A stretch of DNA of 64,000 nt, from the NCBI RefSeq assembly GCF_900104145.1, contig NZ_FNLB01000006.1:3511001-3575000 (forward strand), read 5' to 3'. Shown here piece by piece: positions 1 through 8,988 of this stretch (positions within the stretch are counted from its first letter, which is position 1; each line of letters begins with the position of its first letter). Position numbers and translations under genes: made by a program. The notes under the pieces were generated by a model. That model was not told the origin of the DNA and made no database searches. It worked only from the letters and a program-made list of their open reading frames with translations. The stretch comes from Pseudovibrio sp. Tun.PSC04-5.I4 (lineage in GTDB: Bacteria; Pseudomonadota; Alphaproteobacteria; Rhizobiales; Stappiaceae).

Positions 1-394
1 GATAAACGAGTACCTGATCTTTCGTCAGCGTTTCCTCTGGAATACGGTGACGGGTCTGGATGATTGATGCGTCTTTGGTCTTCGTTGTTGTTTCCACCCC
101 AGTGGTTTCAACAAAGAAGGTGCGCAGGGCGACTGCGTTGGTTGTGTCGTCTGAGCCCTGATCGATCATTTTCAGGCAATCGTCTTTGCCGATGACAGCA
201 GCCGTTACCTGAACGCCACCCGTGCCCCAGCCATATGGCATTGGCATTTCGCGGGCGGCGAATGGAACCTGATATCCCGGAACTGCAATGCCCTTTAGGA
301 TTGCGCGGCGGATCATGCGTTTGGTCTGTTCATCCAGATAAGCGAAGTTGTAGTGCTCGTCGGAGATGCCTTGGGTTTCAGCTATCTCAGTCAT
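1..394 (-). CDS. phnJ: PhnJ, carbon-phosphorus lyase core subunit (N-terminal part, cut by window edge)
   Basis: PhnJ is the radical SAM subunit that cleaves the C-P bond of ribose-1-methylphosphonate-5-phosphate inside the PhnGHIJ core complex. The reading frame starts with ATG at 394 and runs off the left edge of the window after about 131 codons. The translation begins MTEIAETQGI and goes on through a typical PhnJ N-terminal region with the segments FAYLDEQTK and PYGWGTGGVQ. The Cys cluster that holds the Fe-S centre lies in the missing C-terminal part. The start overlaps the phnI stop codon by four bases (ATGA), so the two genes are probably translationally coupled. The order G-H-I-J is the classical one. 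Confidence 0.93.
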   Translation of the reverse strand, partial: MTEIAETQGISDEHYNFAYLDEQTKRMIRRAILKGIAVPGYQVPFAAREMPMPYGWGTGGVQVTAAVIGKDDCLKMIDQGSDDTTNAVALRTFFVETTGVETTTKTKDASIIQTRHRIPEETLTKDQVLVY

Positions 395-1506
395 TGTGCT
401 GCCTCCGCTACGAGTTCTTGCTCTGCCGCGTCCTGTTTTTCCTGCCACTCTTTGCGAACCTTGCGGATCAACTCGAGTTCTGACTGGAAATCAACGTAGT
501 GAGGCAGTTTCAGGTGCTCTACGAAGCCAGTTGCCTGAACGTTGTCGGAGTGGGACAGAACGAATTCCTGATCCTGAGTTGGAGAATCGATCTCCTCGCC
601 CAGTTCTTCTGCGCGCAGGGAACGGTCCACCAGAGCCATTGCCATGACTTTGCGCTCGCCCTGACCTGGAACCAGCCCGTAACCGCGTGTGAACTGCGGT
701 GGGGCTGTTGCTGAGCCTTGGAACTGGTTGATCATTTGACATTCAGAGGCTGTCATGATGCCCAATGGGACTTCAAAGCCGAGCTCTTCCATGAAGAAGT
801 CTACTTCCACTTCGCCAAGGCGAATTTCGCCTGCGAATGGGTGAGTTCGGCCAAAACCACGCTGTGTGGAATAGCCCAGAGCCAACAAGAAGCCTTCATC
901 GCCGCGAGCGAGGTTTTGCAAGCGTAAATCGCGATCTGCCGGGAAGGTGAGTGGTTCACGAGTGAGATCGCCAACCGGGGTGTCTGGTGCCGGTGCTTCG
1001 TCTATCTCAATCAGGCCTTCATCGTTGAGGAGATCGGTCACGCGTGGGACGACTTCTTCTTTTTGGAATTCCTGGACTTCAGGTGTTGGTACTTGGCCAT
1101 CTGCTGCGAGTTTAAAATCGAGCAGGCGCTGGGTGTAATCGAAGGTTGGGCCAAGCAACTGGCCGCCCGGTAGATCCTTATAAGTCGCTGAAATACGGCG
1201 ACGAATGAGCATTCTGGCGGTGTCGATTGGCTTTGAGTAACCAAAACGAGGCAGGGTGGTTCTGTAAGCGCGCATCAGGAATGCAGCTTCGATCAGGTCA
1301 CCACGGGATTGTTTGATACCAAGAGCTGCCAGTTCTGTATCGTACAAAGACCCTTCGGCCATGACGCGAGAGACAGACAGGTAAAGCTGCTCTGAGAGCT
1401 GCTTGAGGCTAAGGGAAGGAACATCGGTGTTTCCGCGGCGATCCCGAGCCATAAGCTTGTGAGCATTGCGGATGGCTTTCTCGCCACCTTTAACGGCAAC
1501 ATACAT
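391..1506 (-). CDS. phnI: PhnI, carbon-phosphorus lyase core subunit
   Basis: The 371-residue product is close to the usual PhnI length (about 355-370) and begins with the conserved MYVAVKGGEKAI. PhnI, acting with PhnG, PhnH and PhnL, is the nucleosidase that couples methylphosphonate to ribose triphosphate from ATP. The segments FGRTHPFAGEIR and the C-terminal LPHYVDFQSEL are typical of the family. The start lies 3 bases after the phnH stop, and the end overlaps phnJ by four bases. This is a soluble cytoplasmic complex member, expressed as part of the phn operon. Confidence 0.95.
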   Translation of the reverse strand: MYVAVKGGEKAIRNAHKLMARDRRGNTDVPSLSLKQLSEQLYLSVSRVMAEGSLYDTELAALGIKQSRGDLIEAAFLMRAYRTTLPRFGYSKPIDTARMLIRRRISATYKDLPGGQLLGPTFDYTQRLLDFKLAADGQVPTPEVQEFQKEEVVPRVTDLLNDEGLIEIDEAPAPDTPVGDLTREPLTFPADRDLRLQNLARGDEGFLLALGYSTQRGFGRTHPFAGEIRLGEVEVDFFMEELGFEVPLGIMTASECQMINQFQGSATAPPQFTRGYGLVPGQGERKVMAMALVDRSLRAEELGEEIDSPTQDQEFVLSHSDNVQATGFVEHLKLPHYVDFQSELELIRKVRKEWQEKQDAAEQELVAEAAQ

Positions 1507-1509
1507 GAG

Positions 1510-2142
1510 TTAAGCCTCCAAACCGGTGATTTTGGTAGAGCGTGGCACGCCAGCAACCTGATTTTCTCCAGCAAAGATCACATCAATTCCGAGCGGGTAG
1601 AGCGTGCTGTTTGCCTGCATTTGTTGCCAGAAGGAACTTGGGACCGGGCTTACTGAAAAGAGGTTTTGTGTTTTGATGCCGGGACCTTCCAGCGTAACGC
1701 CTTCGCCAGACTTAAGGTCTTCAACCATCAAGATAATTGTGGTGGAGCGATCAGGATATTCTGCTGTGCCTGCCGCAAAGTTAGCGATTGCAGGAAGGTT
1801 TTTTCCGCTGGAAACCAGAGCAAATGTTGCCTCGTTAGGGCTTTCAACAAACGGTGCTGCTGTATGGAAGCGGATGTAGTTTTTGACTGCTTCATTTGAG
1901 GCAAGGTCTGGATCTAACCAAAGCGGCGTGTCGTAATCGCAGAGCGTCAGGACGAGTGCCGTCGCTGCTGTTGAAAGCGGAGCAGGCGGTGTTAGCGAGA
2001 TATCGCCAAGTTCCTGAACCGTGCCCGGTTGTGCCAGCGCATTCATAGTGGCGCGGAAAACGGATTGTGCATCATGGACTGCATCTGCAAAGCCGGGGGC
2101 AGGTGCTTTTGCGAAAATTGAGGAAGCGGTTTGTGCGGTCAT
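1510..2142 (-). CDS. phnH: PhnH, carbon-phosphorus lyase core subunit
   Basis: PhnH is a homodimeric component of the C-P lyase core needed for the first, ATP-dependent step of phosphonate breakdown. The start chosen is ATG at 2142, which gives 210 residues beginning MTAQTASSIF and fits the family length (about 195-205). The open frame extends 39 codons further upstream, but that part overlaps phnG and does not look like PhnH. The chosen start lies one base after the phnG stop. Typical PhnH features are the N-terminal AVHDAQSVFRATMNALAQPG region and the central LTLCDYDTPLWLD. Confidence 0.94.
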   Translation of the reverse strand: MTAQTASSIFAKAPAPGFADAVHDAQSVFRATMNALAQPGTVQELGDISLTPPAPLSTAATALVLTLCDYDTPLWLDPDLASNEAVKNYIRFHTAAPFVESPNEATFALVSSGKNLPAIANFAAGTAEYPDRSTTIILMVEDLKSGEGVTLEGPGIKTQNLFSVSPVPSSFWQQMQANSTLYPLGIDVIFAGENQVAGVPRSTKITGLEA

Positions 2143-2143
2143 A

Positions 2144-2614
2144 TTATTCTCCCCGAACCATGGTGAAGAAATCAACCTTGGTCGCAGCAACTTCAGCGCG
2201 GGTCTCGTTCTCAGAAGTTTCTTGAGATTCTGCGAGTGGTGCCAGTACCTTGGCCTCAACGGTTGCGCGGTGAGCAGGCAGTTGCCACAGCGCGTCGATC
2301 AGTGCTGTATGCAGGACTTTCTGCTTGTCGCGGCCCAATGCCTGACCGAAGCCGGTTGTGCCGTCTTCCAGCGCAACAACGCATCTGGTGACGGTTGCCT
2401 CGCACAGGTTGAATGGAGCGCCTGTGCCACCTGCGCGGCCTCGTACCATCACAAGCCCGATTTCTGCTGGTCGTATCACAGAGTAACTCGGTTCAATTCT
2501 GAGGTTTTTCCATGCATCAGCAATGTCTTGTGCTGATGCCTTCGCCAGAATACCCATTGCATTCTGTCTTGCTGCAATTTCCGGTGAATGCTCCTTGAGC
2601 GAACTTGCCGTCAT
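2144..2614 (-). CDS. phnG: PhnG, carbon-phosphorus lyase core subunit
   Basis: PhnG forms part of the C-P lyase core complex with PhnH, PhnI and PhnJ. The product has 156 residues, as expected for PhnG (about 150). It contains the family-typical stretches VMVRGRAGGTGAPFN and VTRCVVALEDG. The start at 2614 follows a clear ribosome-binding site (AAAGGGG on the minus strand, about five bases upstream). It is the first gene of the phn operon in this window and is divergent from phnF, so the promoter of the C-P lyase operon should lie in 2615-2778. Confidence 0.94.
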   Translation of the reverse strand: MTASSLKEHSPEIAARQNAMGILAKASAQDIADAWKNLRIEPSYSVIRPAEIGLVMVRGRAGGTGAPFNLCEATVTRCVVALEDGTTGFGQALGRDKQKVLHTALIDALWQLPAHRATVEAKVLAPLAESQETSENETRAEVAATKVDFFTMVRGE

Positions 2615-2735
2615 TTCAGCCCCTTTAGACTAGAGGAACCAGCAGGGTTCCCCGGCATTGTGTTGTGACGCGGAGCGGGTTTTGATGCTGCCCTTTCCAC
2701 GCGCCGGTAATTCGATTGCTAAGTAGTAACAATTA

Positions 2736-2755
2736 TTGTCTAGTTGTATAGACAA
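2736..2755. promoter_or_regulatory. Palindromic operator between phnG and phnF (probable PhnF site)
   Basis: TTGTCTA at 2736-2742 and TAGACAA at 2749-2755 form a perfect 7-base inverted repeat around a 6-base spacer. The right half also contains TTGTATAGACAA, a near-palindrome resembling the operator type bound by HutC-family GntR proteins such as PhnF. It sits between the divergent phnG and phnF starts and only about 23 bases from the upstream-most phnF start, which fits autoregulation together with repression of the phn operon. The repeat is seen directly; the binding protein is inferred. Confidence 0.7.
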
Positions 2756-2778
2756 ATATTTTGCTCGCCAACTAGCTA

Positions 2779-3549
2779 ATGTTGTTTCATGACGAGGGCA
2801 TGACGATTCCGATGAAATTTGAATTTTCTCCAGTCGAGCGGCGTGCTGGCGTTGCTATGTGGAAACAGATAGCTGAACTTCTGCGGGCTGAGCTTTCTAA
2901 GTCGGCTATATCTGAAGGCGAAAAAATGCCGACAGAACAGGTGCTTGCGCAAAACTTTGGTGTGAACAGGCATACTGTGCGGCGGGCAATATCTACGTTG
3001 ATTGAAGAAGGGCTTTTACGGGCTGATCAAGGCCGTGGAACCTTCGTTGCGAGGGCACCGCTTGTCTACCCGATTGGGCCGCGGACTCGTTTCACAGAGA
3101 ATTTGTCTGGTCAGGCCCAGGAAATTTCTGGAAATATGTATAAGATTATAGAGGTGGAAGCGGACGCATATACCGCTGAGATGCTGGGAGTGGCGGTTGG
3201 AACGCCTTTGTTCCAGAGCGAATCTGTGAGCTATGCGGATGAGGTTCCAATCATCACTGGCGTGAGCTGGTTTGAAAAATCGCGCTTCCCAAATCTTCCG
3301 GCAGATTTTGAAGAAACTGAGTCCATCTCCAGAATTATGGAGAAGTATGGGTTTGGGGATTATCGCCGTAAGGAAACACGCATTACTGCAGCTCTTTGCG
3401 ATGCGCGTAATGCAGAACTGCTCAAGATTTCAGAGGGTTCACCGGTGCTTGTCATGGATTCAATCAATGTGATTGCGGATGATACACCGATCCAGATTGG
3501 GCGGGCTTATGTTGCGCCTGAACGAATGCATTTGACCGTCAACAGTTAG
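2779..3549 (+). CDS. phnF: PhnF, GntR/HutC-family transcriptional repressor of phosphonate genes
   Basis: The protein has an N-terminal winged helix-turn-helix (roughly residues 20-90, with PTEQVLAQNFGVNRHTVRRAI and RADQGRGTFVA) and a C-terminal UTRA ligand-binding domain (roughly 105-250). It is divergently transcribed from phnG, the usual position of phnF, so it should repress the C-P lyase operon until an inducing ligand is present. Three in-frame ATG codons (2779, 2800, 2812) are possible starts. No Shine-Dalgarno sequence clearly decides between them, and the longest is listed. The product is up to 256 residues. Confidence 0.9.
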   Translation: MLFHDEGMTIPMKFEFSPVERRAGVAMWKQIAELLRAELSKSAISEGEKMPTEQVLAQNFGVNRHTVRRAISTLIEEGLLRADQGRGTFVARAPLVYPIGPRTRFTENLSGQAQEISGNMYKIIEVEADAYTAEMLGVAVGTPLFQSESVSYADEVPIITGVSWFEKSRFPNLPADFEETESISRIMEKYGFGDYRRKETRITAALCDARNAELLKISEGSPVLVMDSINVIADDTPIQIGRAYVAPERMHLTVNS

Positions 3550-3556
3550 GTGCAGC

Positions 3557-5095
3557 CTACCAGAACTTGGGTGCTTCGACGGCTGCGTTCCAGCGTTCCT
3601 GCGCTTCCAGCCATGCATTGTCAGCACGGGCCTGATGCCAGCCAGCGATGTAGCCGATGACCGTTGAGACTTCGTTGTTTTGCAAGGATTGCGGCAGCTT
3701 CATTGCGACCAGACGTTCTGCCATCGCGACGTCATTCAAATAGCCGAAGGTATTTTGTAGGCGCTTCAGACACTTAAGAAATATGCTCAGATCTTCAGGC
3801 TCATAAAGGGAGTAGAAGAACTCAACGGTGTAACGCATTTTTTTGAGTGCTTTTCGCAGATTATGCCGTTGCTCAATGCTCAGGTCTTGCAGGTTTTCGG
3901 CACGTTTTTCGCAGACCTTCCAGCGTTTGCTCAGAGCATTTTGGGCGAACTCTTTAATTGGTTGATCGAGAACACTGGCGAGATTTTTTGTCCATATCCG
4001 GCTTTCGGATAGTTGCCCAAGATCCAGCAGAAATGTGTTGAGCTGCGGATTGACCAGCTCTTCCCGCAGTTCATGCTGAGCTTCCTTATGGGCGAGCTGA
4101 ATGGCTTCGAATAATGCCGTTACTGAATGGCCTTCTGGGAGCAGGGGGATAACTGGGGTGATGATGTCTTCCACCAACACGTCAATATCTCGCTGATTGC
4201 CAGCGGTTGTTGCCAGCTGCTTTGCGTTGGTATCCAACTGCCCAATCATCGGGTTCGCGGGGATAGTTGTTTTGTAGATGTTAAAGGCACTTCTCAAACG
4301 GCGCAGGCCAACGCGGAGCTGGTGCGGACCCTCTGAGTTGTTTTGCTGCAACACACAGGAACGGTTGGCAATGATTTGGTGGAGGCATTCGCGCAGGATT
4401 TTCTGAAAGGCGGAACCGGCGCTGTCTTCATCCGTGAGTGCTATAGGATTGGAGTGCAGTGCATCTGCTTGTAATTCCGGCTGTTCCCCGTTTACAAGTC
4501 GGTAGCCTATACCTGCTTTGTTGGTGTTGGAGAACAGAATTGGCCGATCTTTCATCAACGCATTTGCGAGCCGATACAAGCTTTCAATCGGGCCTGACAG
4601 GAGTTCCAGCTCGATTTCGTTGATCGGATGTTGCCGGGTTTCCGTCTTGGCAACGCCGGTATCCATAGCGACTTCGATGCGCGCGCCAGCCGCATCTGAG
4701 TAATAGGTGAGGGTGCGCGTCATGACCGTTTCGAAGAGGACGCCGTACTCTTTGTCCTTAAGCAGGTCTTCCAGATTTTTACGGATTTCCGGGTCTGTGA
4801 TTGCATCAAAATCTGGTTTACCCCCGTTGATAGGAGTTTCCAGCTCCACCCTTCTGGACAGGCCAGACTGCATACCGCCGCCCTGTTTTATGGTTTGCAA
4901 CCAGTTGTCATCGCTTTTGCGAGTCCGCAAGGATACGCGAGCTTTACGCAGAGTGTGGTCGGGGGTGTCGTAGTAGATGGATCGCAGTTGCCGAGTTGAT
5001 TGCGCACTGGCCTCAAACCCCTCAGGTGGCTTAGCTTTCACCAGCTGCGTCAGAGTTGCTTCATCTACTGTAAGCTTGAGTTCGATCTCATGCAT
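3557..5095 (-). CDS. CYTH-CHAD domain protein (inorganic triphosphatase YgiF-like)
   Basis: The 512-residue protein joins an N-terminal CYTH triphosphate tunnel domain (about residues 1-200) to a C-terminal CHAD helical domain (about 225-500). The CYTH signature ExExK is visible as EIELK at residues 3-7, with the charged strands RSIYYDTPD and VSLRTRK following. CYTH proteins of this kind hydrolyse inorganic triphosphate; CHAD is a conserved His/Lys-rich helical domain that binds polyphosphate. The CHAD part shows the typical HQLRVGLRRLRSAF segment and a second repeat, HNLRKALKKMRYTVEFF. It converges with phnF, 7 bases from its stop, and shows no operon partner. Confidence 0.92.
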   Translation of the reverse strand: MHEIELKLTVDEATLTQLVKAKPPEGFEASAQSTRQLRSIYYDTPDHTLRKARVSLRTRKSDDNWLQTIKQGGGMQSGLSRRVELETPINGGKPDFDAITDPEIRKNLEDLLKDKEYGVLFETVMTRTLTYYSDAAGARIEVAMDTGVAKTETRQHPINEIELELLSGPIESLYRLANALMKDRPILFSNTNKAGIGYRLVNGEQPELQADALHSNPIALTDEDSAGSAFQKILRECLHQIIANRSCVLQQNNSEGPHQLRVGLRRLRSAFNIYKTTIPANPMIGQLDTNAKQLATTAGNQRDIDVLVEDIITPVIPLLPEGHSVTALFEAIQLAHKEAQHELREELVNPQLNTFLLDLGQLSESRIWTKNLASVLDQPIKEFAQNALSKRWKVCEKRAENLQDLSIEQRHNLRKALKKMRYTVEFFYSLYEPEDLSIFLKCLKRLQNTFGYLNDVAMAERLVAMKLPQSLQNNEVSTVIGYIAGWHQARADNAWLEAQERWNAAVEAPKFW

Positions 5096-5299
5096 GGTCG
5101 TAGGACATCCCTGTACACAGCGCGTGAGCAGAAGATGATTCTTCCGCGTCAGCCCTGTTGGTTTTGCGTAACTAAAACATCTCGCGAACCCACCCTGCTG
5201 TAAAGGGCGCGAGAGCTCAAGGGAATTTTACCAAAGATATAGTCCCCGCGAGACTGCATGGTTATGAATAGTGCGGAATAGCTGTTGGTTTGATAGGAG

Positions 5300-6046
5300 C
5301 TAGGCAGGTGTCAGCGGATCCTGCTGGAATAAGTAGGCGTCAAAGGCTGGATCATCGACGTCAGAGAGTTCCAAAAGGCGTTTACGGACGTTTTCCAGAT
5401 GTTGCCACATGGCCTGTTTCGCAGCCTGAGGGTCGCGGCGTTTGAGAGAGTCCAGAATGTCCTGATGATCTTTCAGCCATTCTTCGCGGTAGGTATGGTC
5501 AAAGATGCGTTCATGCAGCTTGTCCCACATCTTGGATCGACTGCGCTGTTGCCATAGGTTTCTAACCATATCGACAAGAACTGAATTCTGCGTTGCCTCA
5601 GCAATCAACAAGTGGAATTCCTCGTCTGCTTCATAGCCGCCAGAACCCTGAGCAATCTCGGTACGTTCTTTCTCGAGAGCTTGGCGCATGCGCAGAATGT
5701 CTGTTTTGGTCACCATGGTGGCGGCAAATGCTGCGATGTTACTTTCCATCAACTGGCGTGCCTGAAGCAACTCAAAGGGACCGATATCCCCGAGGTTGGC
5801 AGTGGCTGCAGTGGGCTCCGTATTGGGCAGGCGAACGACGTAAGTGCCTGATCCCTTGCGCACATCAATCAAGCCTTCAATCTCGAGCATGATCATTGCT
5901 TCGCGCAGGAGAGACCGGCTTACGCTCATCTCTTCAGCGATCTGGCGTTCAGGGCGGAGACGGTCTCCTACCTTGAAAGTCCCGTTGCTTAGTTCAGTGC
6001 GCAAGACTTCAGCCACTTCTTGATAGCGACGACGCTGACCATCCAT
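5300..6046 (-). CDS. FadR-type GntR transcriptional regulator with FCD domain
   Basis: Residues 1-75 form a GntR winged helix (RPERQIAEEMSVSRSLLREAM, then DVRKGSGTYV). The rest is an all-helical FCD ligand-binding domain with the metal-binding-type DEEFH motif (about residue 140) and a later HLENV segment. The closest functional groups by feel are the uronate regulators (UxuR/ExuR type), but no sugar acid genes lie nearby and the ligand is unknown. A Shine-Dalgarno AGGAG lies about ten bases upstream of the ATG on the minus strand. The gene stands alone. Confidence 0.85.
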   Translation of the reverse strand: MDGQRRRYQEVAEVLRTELSNGTFKVGDRLRPERQIAEEMSVSRSLLREAMIMLEIEGLIDVRKGSGTYVVRLPNTEPTAATANLGDIGPFELLQARQLMESNIAAFAATMVTKTDILRMRQALEKERTEIAQGSGGYEADEEFHLLIAEATQNSVLVDMVRNLWQQRSRSKMWDKLHERIFDHTYREEWLKDHQDILDSLKRRDPQAAKQAMWQHLENVRKRLLELSDVDDPAFDAYLFQQDPLTPA

Positions 6047-6489
6047 CTAGCTCAAACTCCTGTGGCTGCACTGTACGGCAATTTTTCGATGATTTATTGA
6101 ATGCTAAGAATACTACATAGCCTAGTTTTGCAAGAGAGACAAAAGGTCAGAAATTTGCTGTAGCTCACCAGCTTCTTCTCCAGTTTTCTATTGGCTTCAT
6201 TGATCTAAGGGTCTGATTAAATTGATTAAAGAAGAAAATAAACCGAATTTCACAAGGTGTTGTGATGCATTGAACTACAGCTTTGGCGAGTAAGTATTGT
6301 CAACTTAGATGAATTTTACACCGAGTTGTGACTTGGCCCGCGTGAGTTGTAGCTTCGTGCCCAATAGCTTCTTGTTCGTTAGAAACTACAATGCCCTAGA
6401 TGGTTGCTAAAGTAACAGCGGTGGGCTGGATTATTTTGTGGCTCAATTTGCCAATATTGGTCAGAGGAATTGGAAATGAAGATGAGGGC
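6047..6489. other. Intergenic region between a GntR gene and the copA terminator, no gene seen
   Basis: This stretch of about 440 bases is AT-rich and holds no convincing open frame. It must carry the promoter of the GntR gene (minus strand). Related short motifs recur in both orientations: TGTAGCT near 6159 and 6347, and ACTACA near 6274 and 6385. They could be half-sites for the regulator, but they are short and may be chance. Confidence 0.4.
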
Positions 6490-6522
6490 AAAAAAAGCCC
6501 CTGAAAATTGCTCTTCAGGGGC
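6490..6522 (-). terminator. Rho-independent terminator of copA
   Basis: A perfect 9-base stem (GCCCCTGAA at 6497-6505, TTCAGGGGC at 6514-6522) with an 8-base loop is followed on the minus strand by a run of six T (6491-6496). It lies about 16 bases after the copA stop codon. Confidence 0.93.
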
Positions 6523-6538
6523 ATAACTTGGTTTTGGC

Positions 6539-8764
6539 TCAGTCCATGTTCTTCGGTTTCCAGCGCCTTAGGAACATGGCGTTGGTCACGACGGAGACGG
6601 AGCTCATTGCCATGGCAGCGCCAGCGATGACAGGGGAGAGTAACCCGAAGGCTGCCAATGGAATTCCGATGATGTTGTAGATGAAGGCCCAGAACAGGTT
6701 CTGTCTGATTTTTCTGAGGGTTGCCTTGGAGATGTCCAGCGCAGCGGGGATCATTTTCGGCTCGGAGCGCATGAGAGTAACTCCGGCGGTTTCCAACGCA
6801 ACATCAGCACCAGAGCCCATGGCAATGCCGAGATCAGCGGCCGCAAGAGCAGGGGCATCATTGATGCCATCGCCGACCATGGCAACGATATAGCCTTGTT
6901 CTTTCAGGTCATTTACGACTTCGTTCTTGCCTTCTGGCAGTACACGAGCCTGATACTCATCAACGCCGACCTGATCTGCAATGGTTTTTGCTGCAAGCTC
7001 AGTATCGCCAGTGAGCATAACTGTGCGGATGCCTTGCTGTTTGAGTTGGGCAACTGCTTCTTTTGCAGTTTCTCGTGCCTGATCAACAAAAGCAAGAACG
7101 CCGATTGCGCGATCTCCGAGTGCGACTGTGACAGCGGTCTTACCTGCTGATTCGTAAGTCTTTATAAGACCTGCGCCAGTCATAGATGGAGTGATATTGA
7201 GATCTTCCATCAAGGCAGCGTTGCCAATGGCAATTTGCTGGCCTGTGAGTTCACCAATCAACCCCTTGCCGGGGATAGCTTTAACTGCGCGTGGGCGGGT
7301 GAGCTTGAGGCCCTTTTCCTCTGCCGCGCGGATAAGTGCGCTGGCGAGGGGATGCTCGCTGCCGAGCTGAACGCTGGCGGCGATGAGCAGCAGGCGGTCG
7401 TTGTTACGGTCAAACGCCTGAGCATCCGTAAGAACCGGCTTTCCAACTGTCAGCGTGCCGGTCTTATCAAAGAGAATGGTATCGACTTTGTGAGCCCGTT
7501 CCAGCGCTTCAATATCGCGGATAAGTATGCCAGCTTTTGCGGCAGCGCCTGTACCAGCAACAAGGGCGGTAGGGGTAGCAAGTCCAAGGGCGCAAGGGCA
7601 GGCGATGACCAGTACGGCAACGGATGCGCCAACTGCTGCATTAACATCGCCAGAATAAAGCATCCAGCCTGCAAATGTTGCGATTGCGATGAGCACAATA
7701 ACGGGAACAAAAATAGCGGCGACTTTGTCGACTAATTTTTGTAGGGGCGCTTTGGACGCCTGCGCACCTTCTACAAGGCGGATAATCTGCGCTAAGCGTG
7801 TTGATTCTCCAAGGGCCGTGGTGCGTACAAAAATTGCGCCTGATCCGTTGATCGTTCCACCGGTTACCTGATCGCCTGTGTTTTTGTGGATGGGAAGGCT
7901 TTCGCCTGTGAGCATAGATTCATCCAGCTCGCTCTCACCGTCTTCGATGATGCCATCGGTTGGAACACGCTCGCCCGGTTTGACAACAATGTAATCGCCC
8001 AAGCGCAGGTCGGAGATGCTGGTGGGGATAATCTTATCACCAACGATCTTGTTTGCGGTGGTTGGGCGCAGTGAAAACAGGGACCGCACTGCTGCTGTGG
8101 TTGAGCGTTTTGCTCTGATTTCCAGATACTTACCCAGCAAGATCAACGTCAGGATAACGGCTGATGCTTCAAAATATAGGGCGGTGTCATGCGTTTGGGG
8201 GGCGAGGAAAACATTGTAGACGCTGAACAGATAAGCTGCAGATGTGCCTAGAGCAACAAGGACATCCATGTTTGCGCCGCCATGACGGAGCGCTGCAAAT
8301 GCACCCTTGTAGAATCGGGCACCAACAAAAATCTGGATAGGTGTGGCCAACGCAAACTGTGCGAGGCCAGATAGTTCAAATTGCACCCCAAAAGCCATCA
8401 AAACCATTGGAATGACTAGCGGAATCGCCAGTAGCGTTGAAAACGCAAAAAGATGAAAGGTTTTGCGTTCTTCTGCGTGGCTTTGTGCTTCGCGCTCATC
8501 GTGAGCTTTTTTTGCGGCTTCCGCTTCGTCGTGGCGTTCTTTCGCCTCAAACCCTGCGGTGGAGACAACCATGAGAAGGTCGTTTGCAGCGACCTGTGGC
8601 AGATGCTGGACCTCCGCTGACTCAAGCGCAAAATTTACGGTGGCGTTGACCACGCCATCGGTCGCTTGCAGGGTCTTTTCCAAACGGGATGCGCAACCTG
8701 CACATGTCATTCCCGTAATATCAAGTTTGACTGTTGTGGCTGGGGAGGCTGAGTGTGCGTTCAT
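6539..8764 (-). CDS. copA: Copper-exporting P1B-type ATPase CopA
   Basis: The 741-residue inner-membrane protein exports Cu(I) from the cytoplasm using ATP. It has a single N-terminal heavy-metal-binding domain with CAGC at residues 21-24, eight predicted membrane helices, the CPC metal-site motif at 389-391, the phosphorylated aspartate of DKTGT at 433, an HP motif (SEHPLASA), and the hinge GDGINDAPAL. CPC together with one MxCxxC domain indicates Cu+ specificity. There is no Shine-Dalgarno sequence of note. No cueR-like gene lies next to it; an imperfect dyad upstream is discussed under rejected items. The gene is monocistronic with its own terminator. Confidence 0.95.
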   Translation of the reverse strand: MNAHSASPATTVKLDITGMTCAGCASRLEKTLQATDGVVNATVNFALESAEVQHLPQVAANDLLMVVSTAGFEAKERHDEAEAAKKAHDEREAQSHAEERKTFHLFAFSTLLAIPLVIPMVLMAFGVQFELSGLAQFALATPIQIFVGARFYKGAFAALRHGGANMDVLVALGTSAAYLFSVYNVFLAPQTHDTALYFEASAVILTLILLGKYLEIRAKRSTTAAVRSLFSLRPTTANKIVGDKIIPTSISDLRLGDYIVVKPGERVPTDGIIEDGESELDESMLTGESLPIHKNTGDQVTGGTINGSGAIFVRTTALGESTRLAQIIRLVEGAQASKAPLQKLVDKVAAIFVPVIVLIAIATFAGWMLYSGDVNAAVGASVAVLVIACPCALGLATPTALVAGTGAAAKAGILIRDIEALERAHKVDTILFDKTGTLTVGKPVLTDAQAFDRNNDRLLLIAASVQLGSEHPLASALIRAAEEKGLKLTRPRAVKAIPGKGLIGELTGQQIAIGNAALMEDLNITPSMTGAGLIKTYESAGKTAVTVALGDRAIGVLAFVDQARETAKEAVAQLKQQGIRTVMLTGDTELAAKTIADQVGVDEYQARVLPEGKNEVVNDLKEQGYIVAMVGDGINDAPALAAADLGIAMGSGADVALETAGVTLMRSEPKMIPAALDISKATLRKIRQNLFWAFIYNIIGIPLAAFGLLSPVIAGAAMAMSSVSVVTNAMFLRRWKPKNMD

Positions 8765-8878
8765 CAGAGCTATCTTCGGTTGCCGAGTTTAGACCATCAG
8801 GACTTATTACCATTGGTGATGGCGGGTCAAGGGGCTGTGTTGTGAGCAAGTACGTAACCTCCCCTATGTGATGTAGGT

Positions 8879-8914
8879 ATGCCGTGATCTTGATCAAACC
8901 CGCGATCACGGCAT
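8879..8914. repeat. Perfect 11-base inverted repeat upstream of copA
   Basis: ATGCCGTGATC (8879-8889) and GATCACGGCAT (8904-8914) are exact reverse complements separated by 14 bases. No T-run follows on either strand, so it is not a classical terminator. It lies between copA (minus) and a small plus-strand frame, where it could be a regulator site or a transcript hairpin. Confidence 0.6.
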
Positions 8915-8988
8915 GATGATTCCTGATGGTATTGGAGGGGTTTCGATTGCTTGTCCTCGAATACACAGGAGAATGAGGATAATTCTCG

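Noticed and set aside
8846..8880. MerR/CueR-like dyad (ACCT and AGGT arms, 22 bases) upstream of copA
   Set aside because: Only about five of the expected paired positions match and no good -35/-10 elements with 19-base spacing were found, so it is likely chance.
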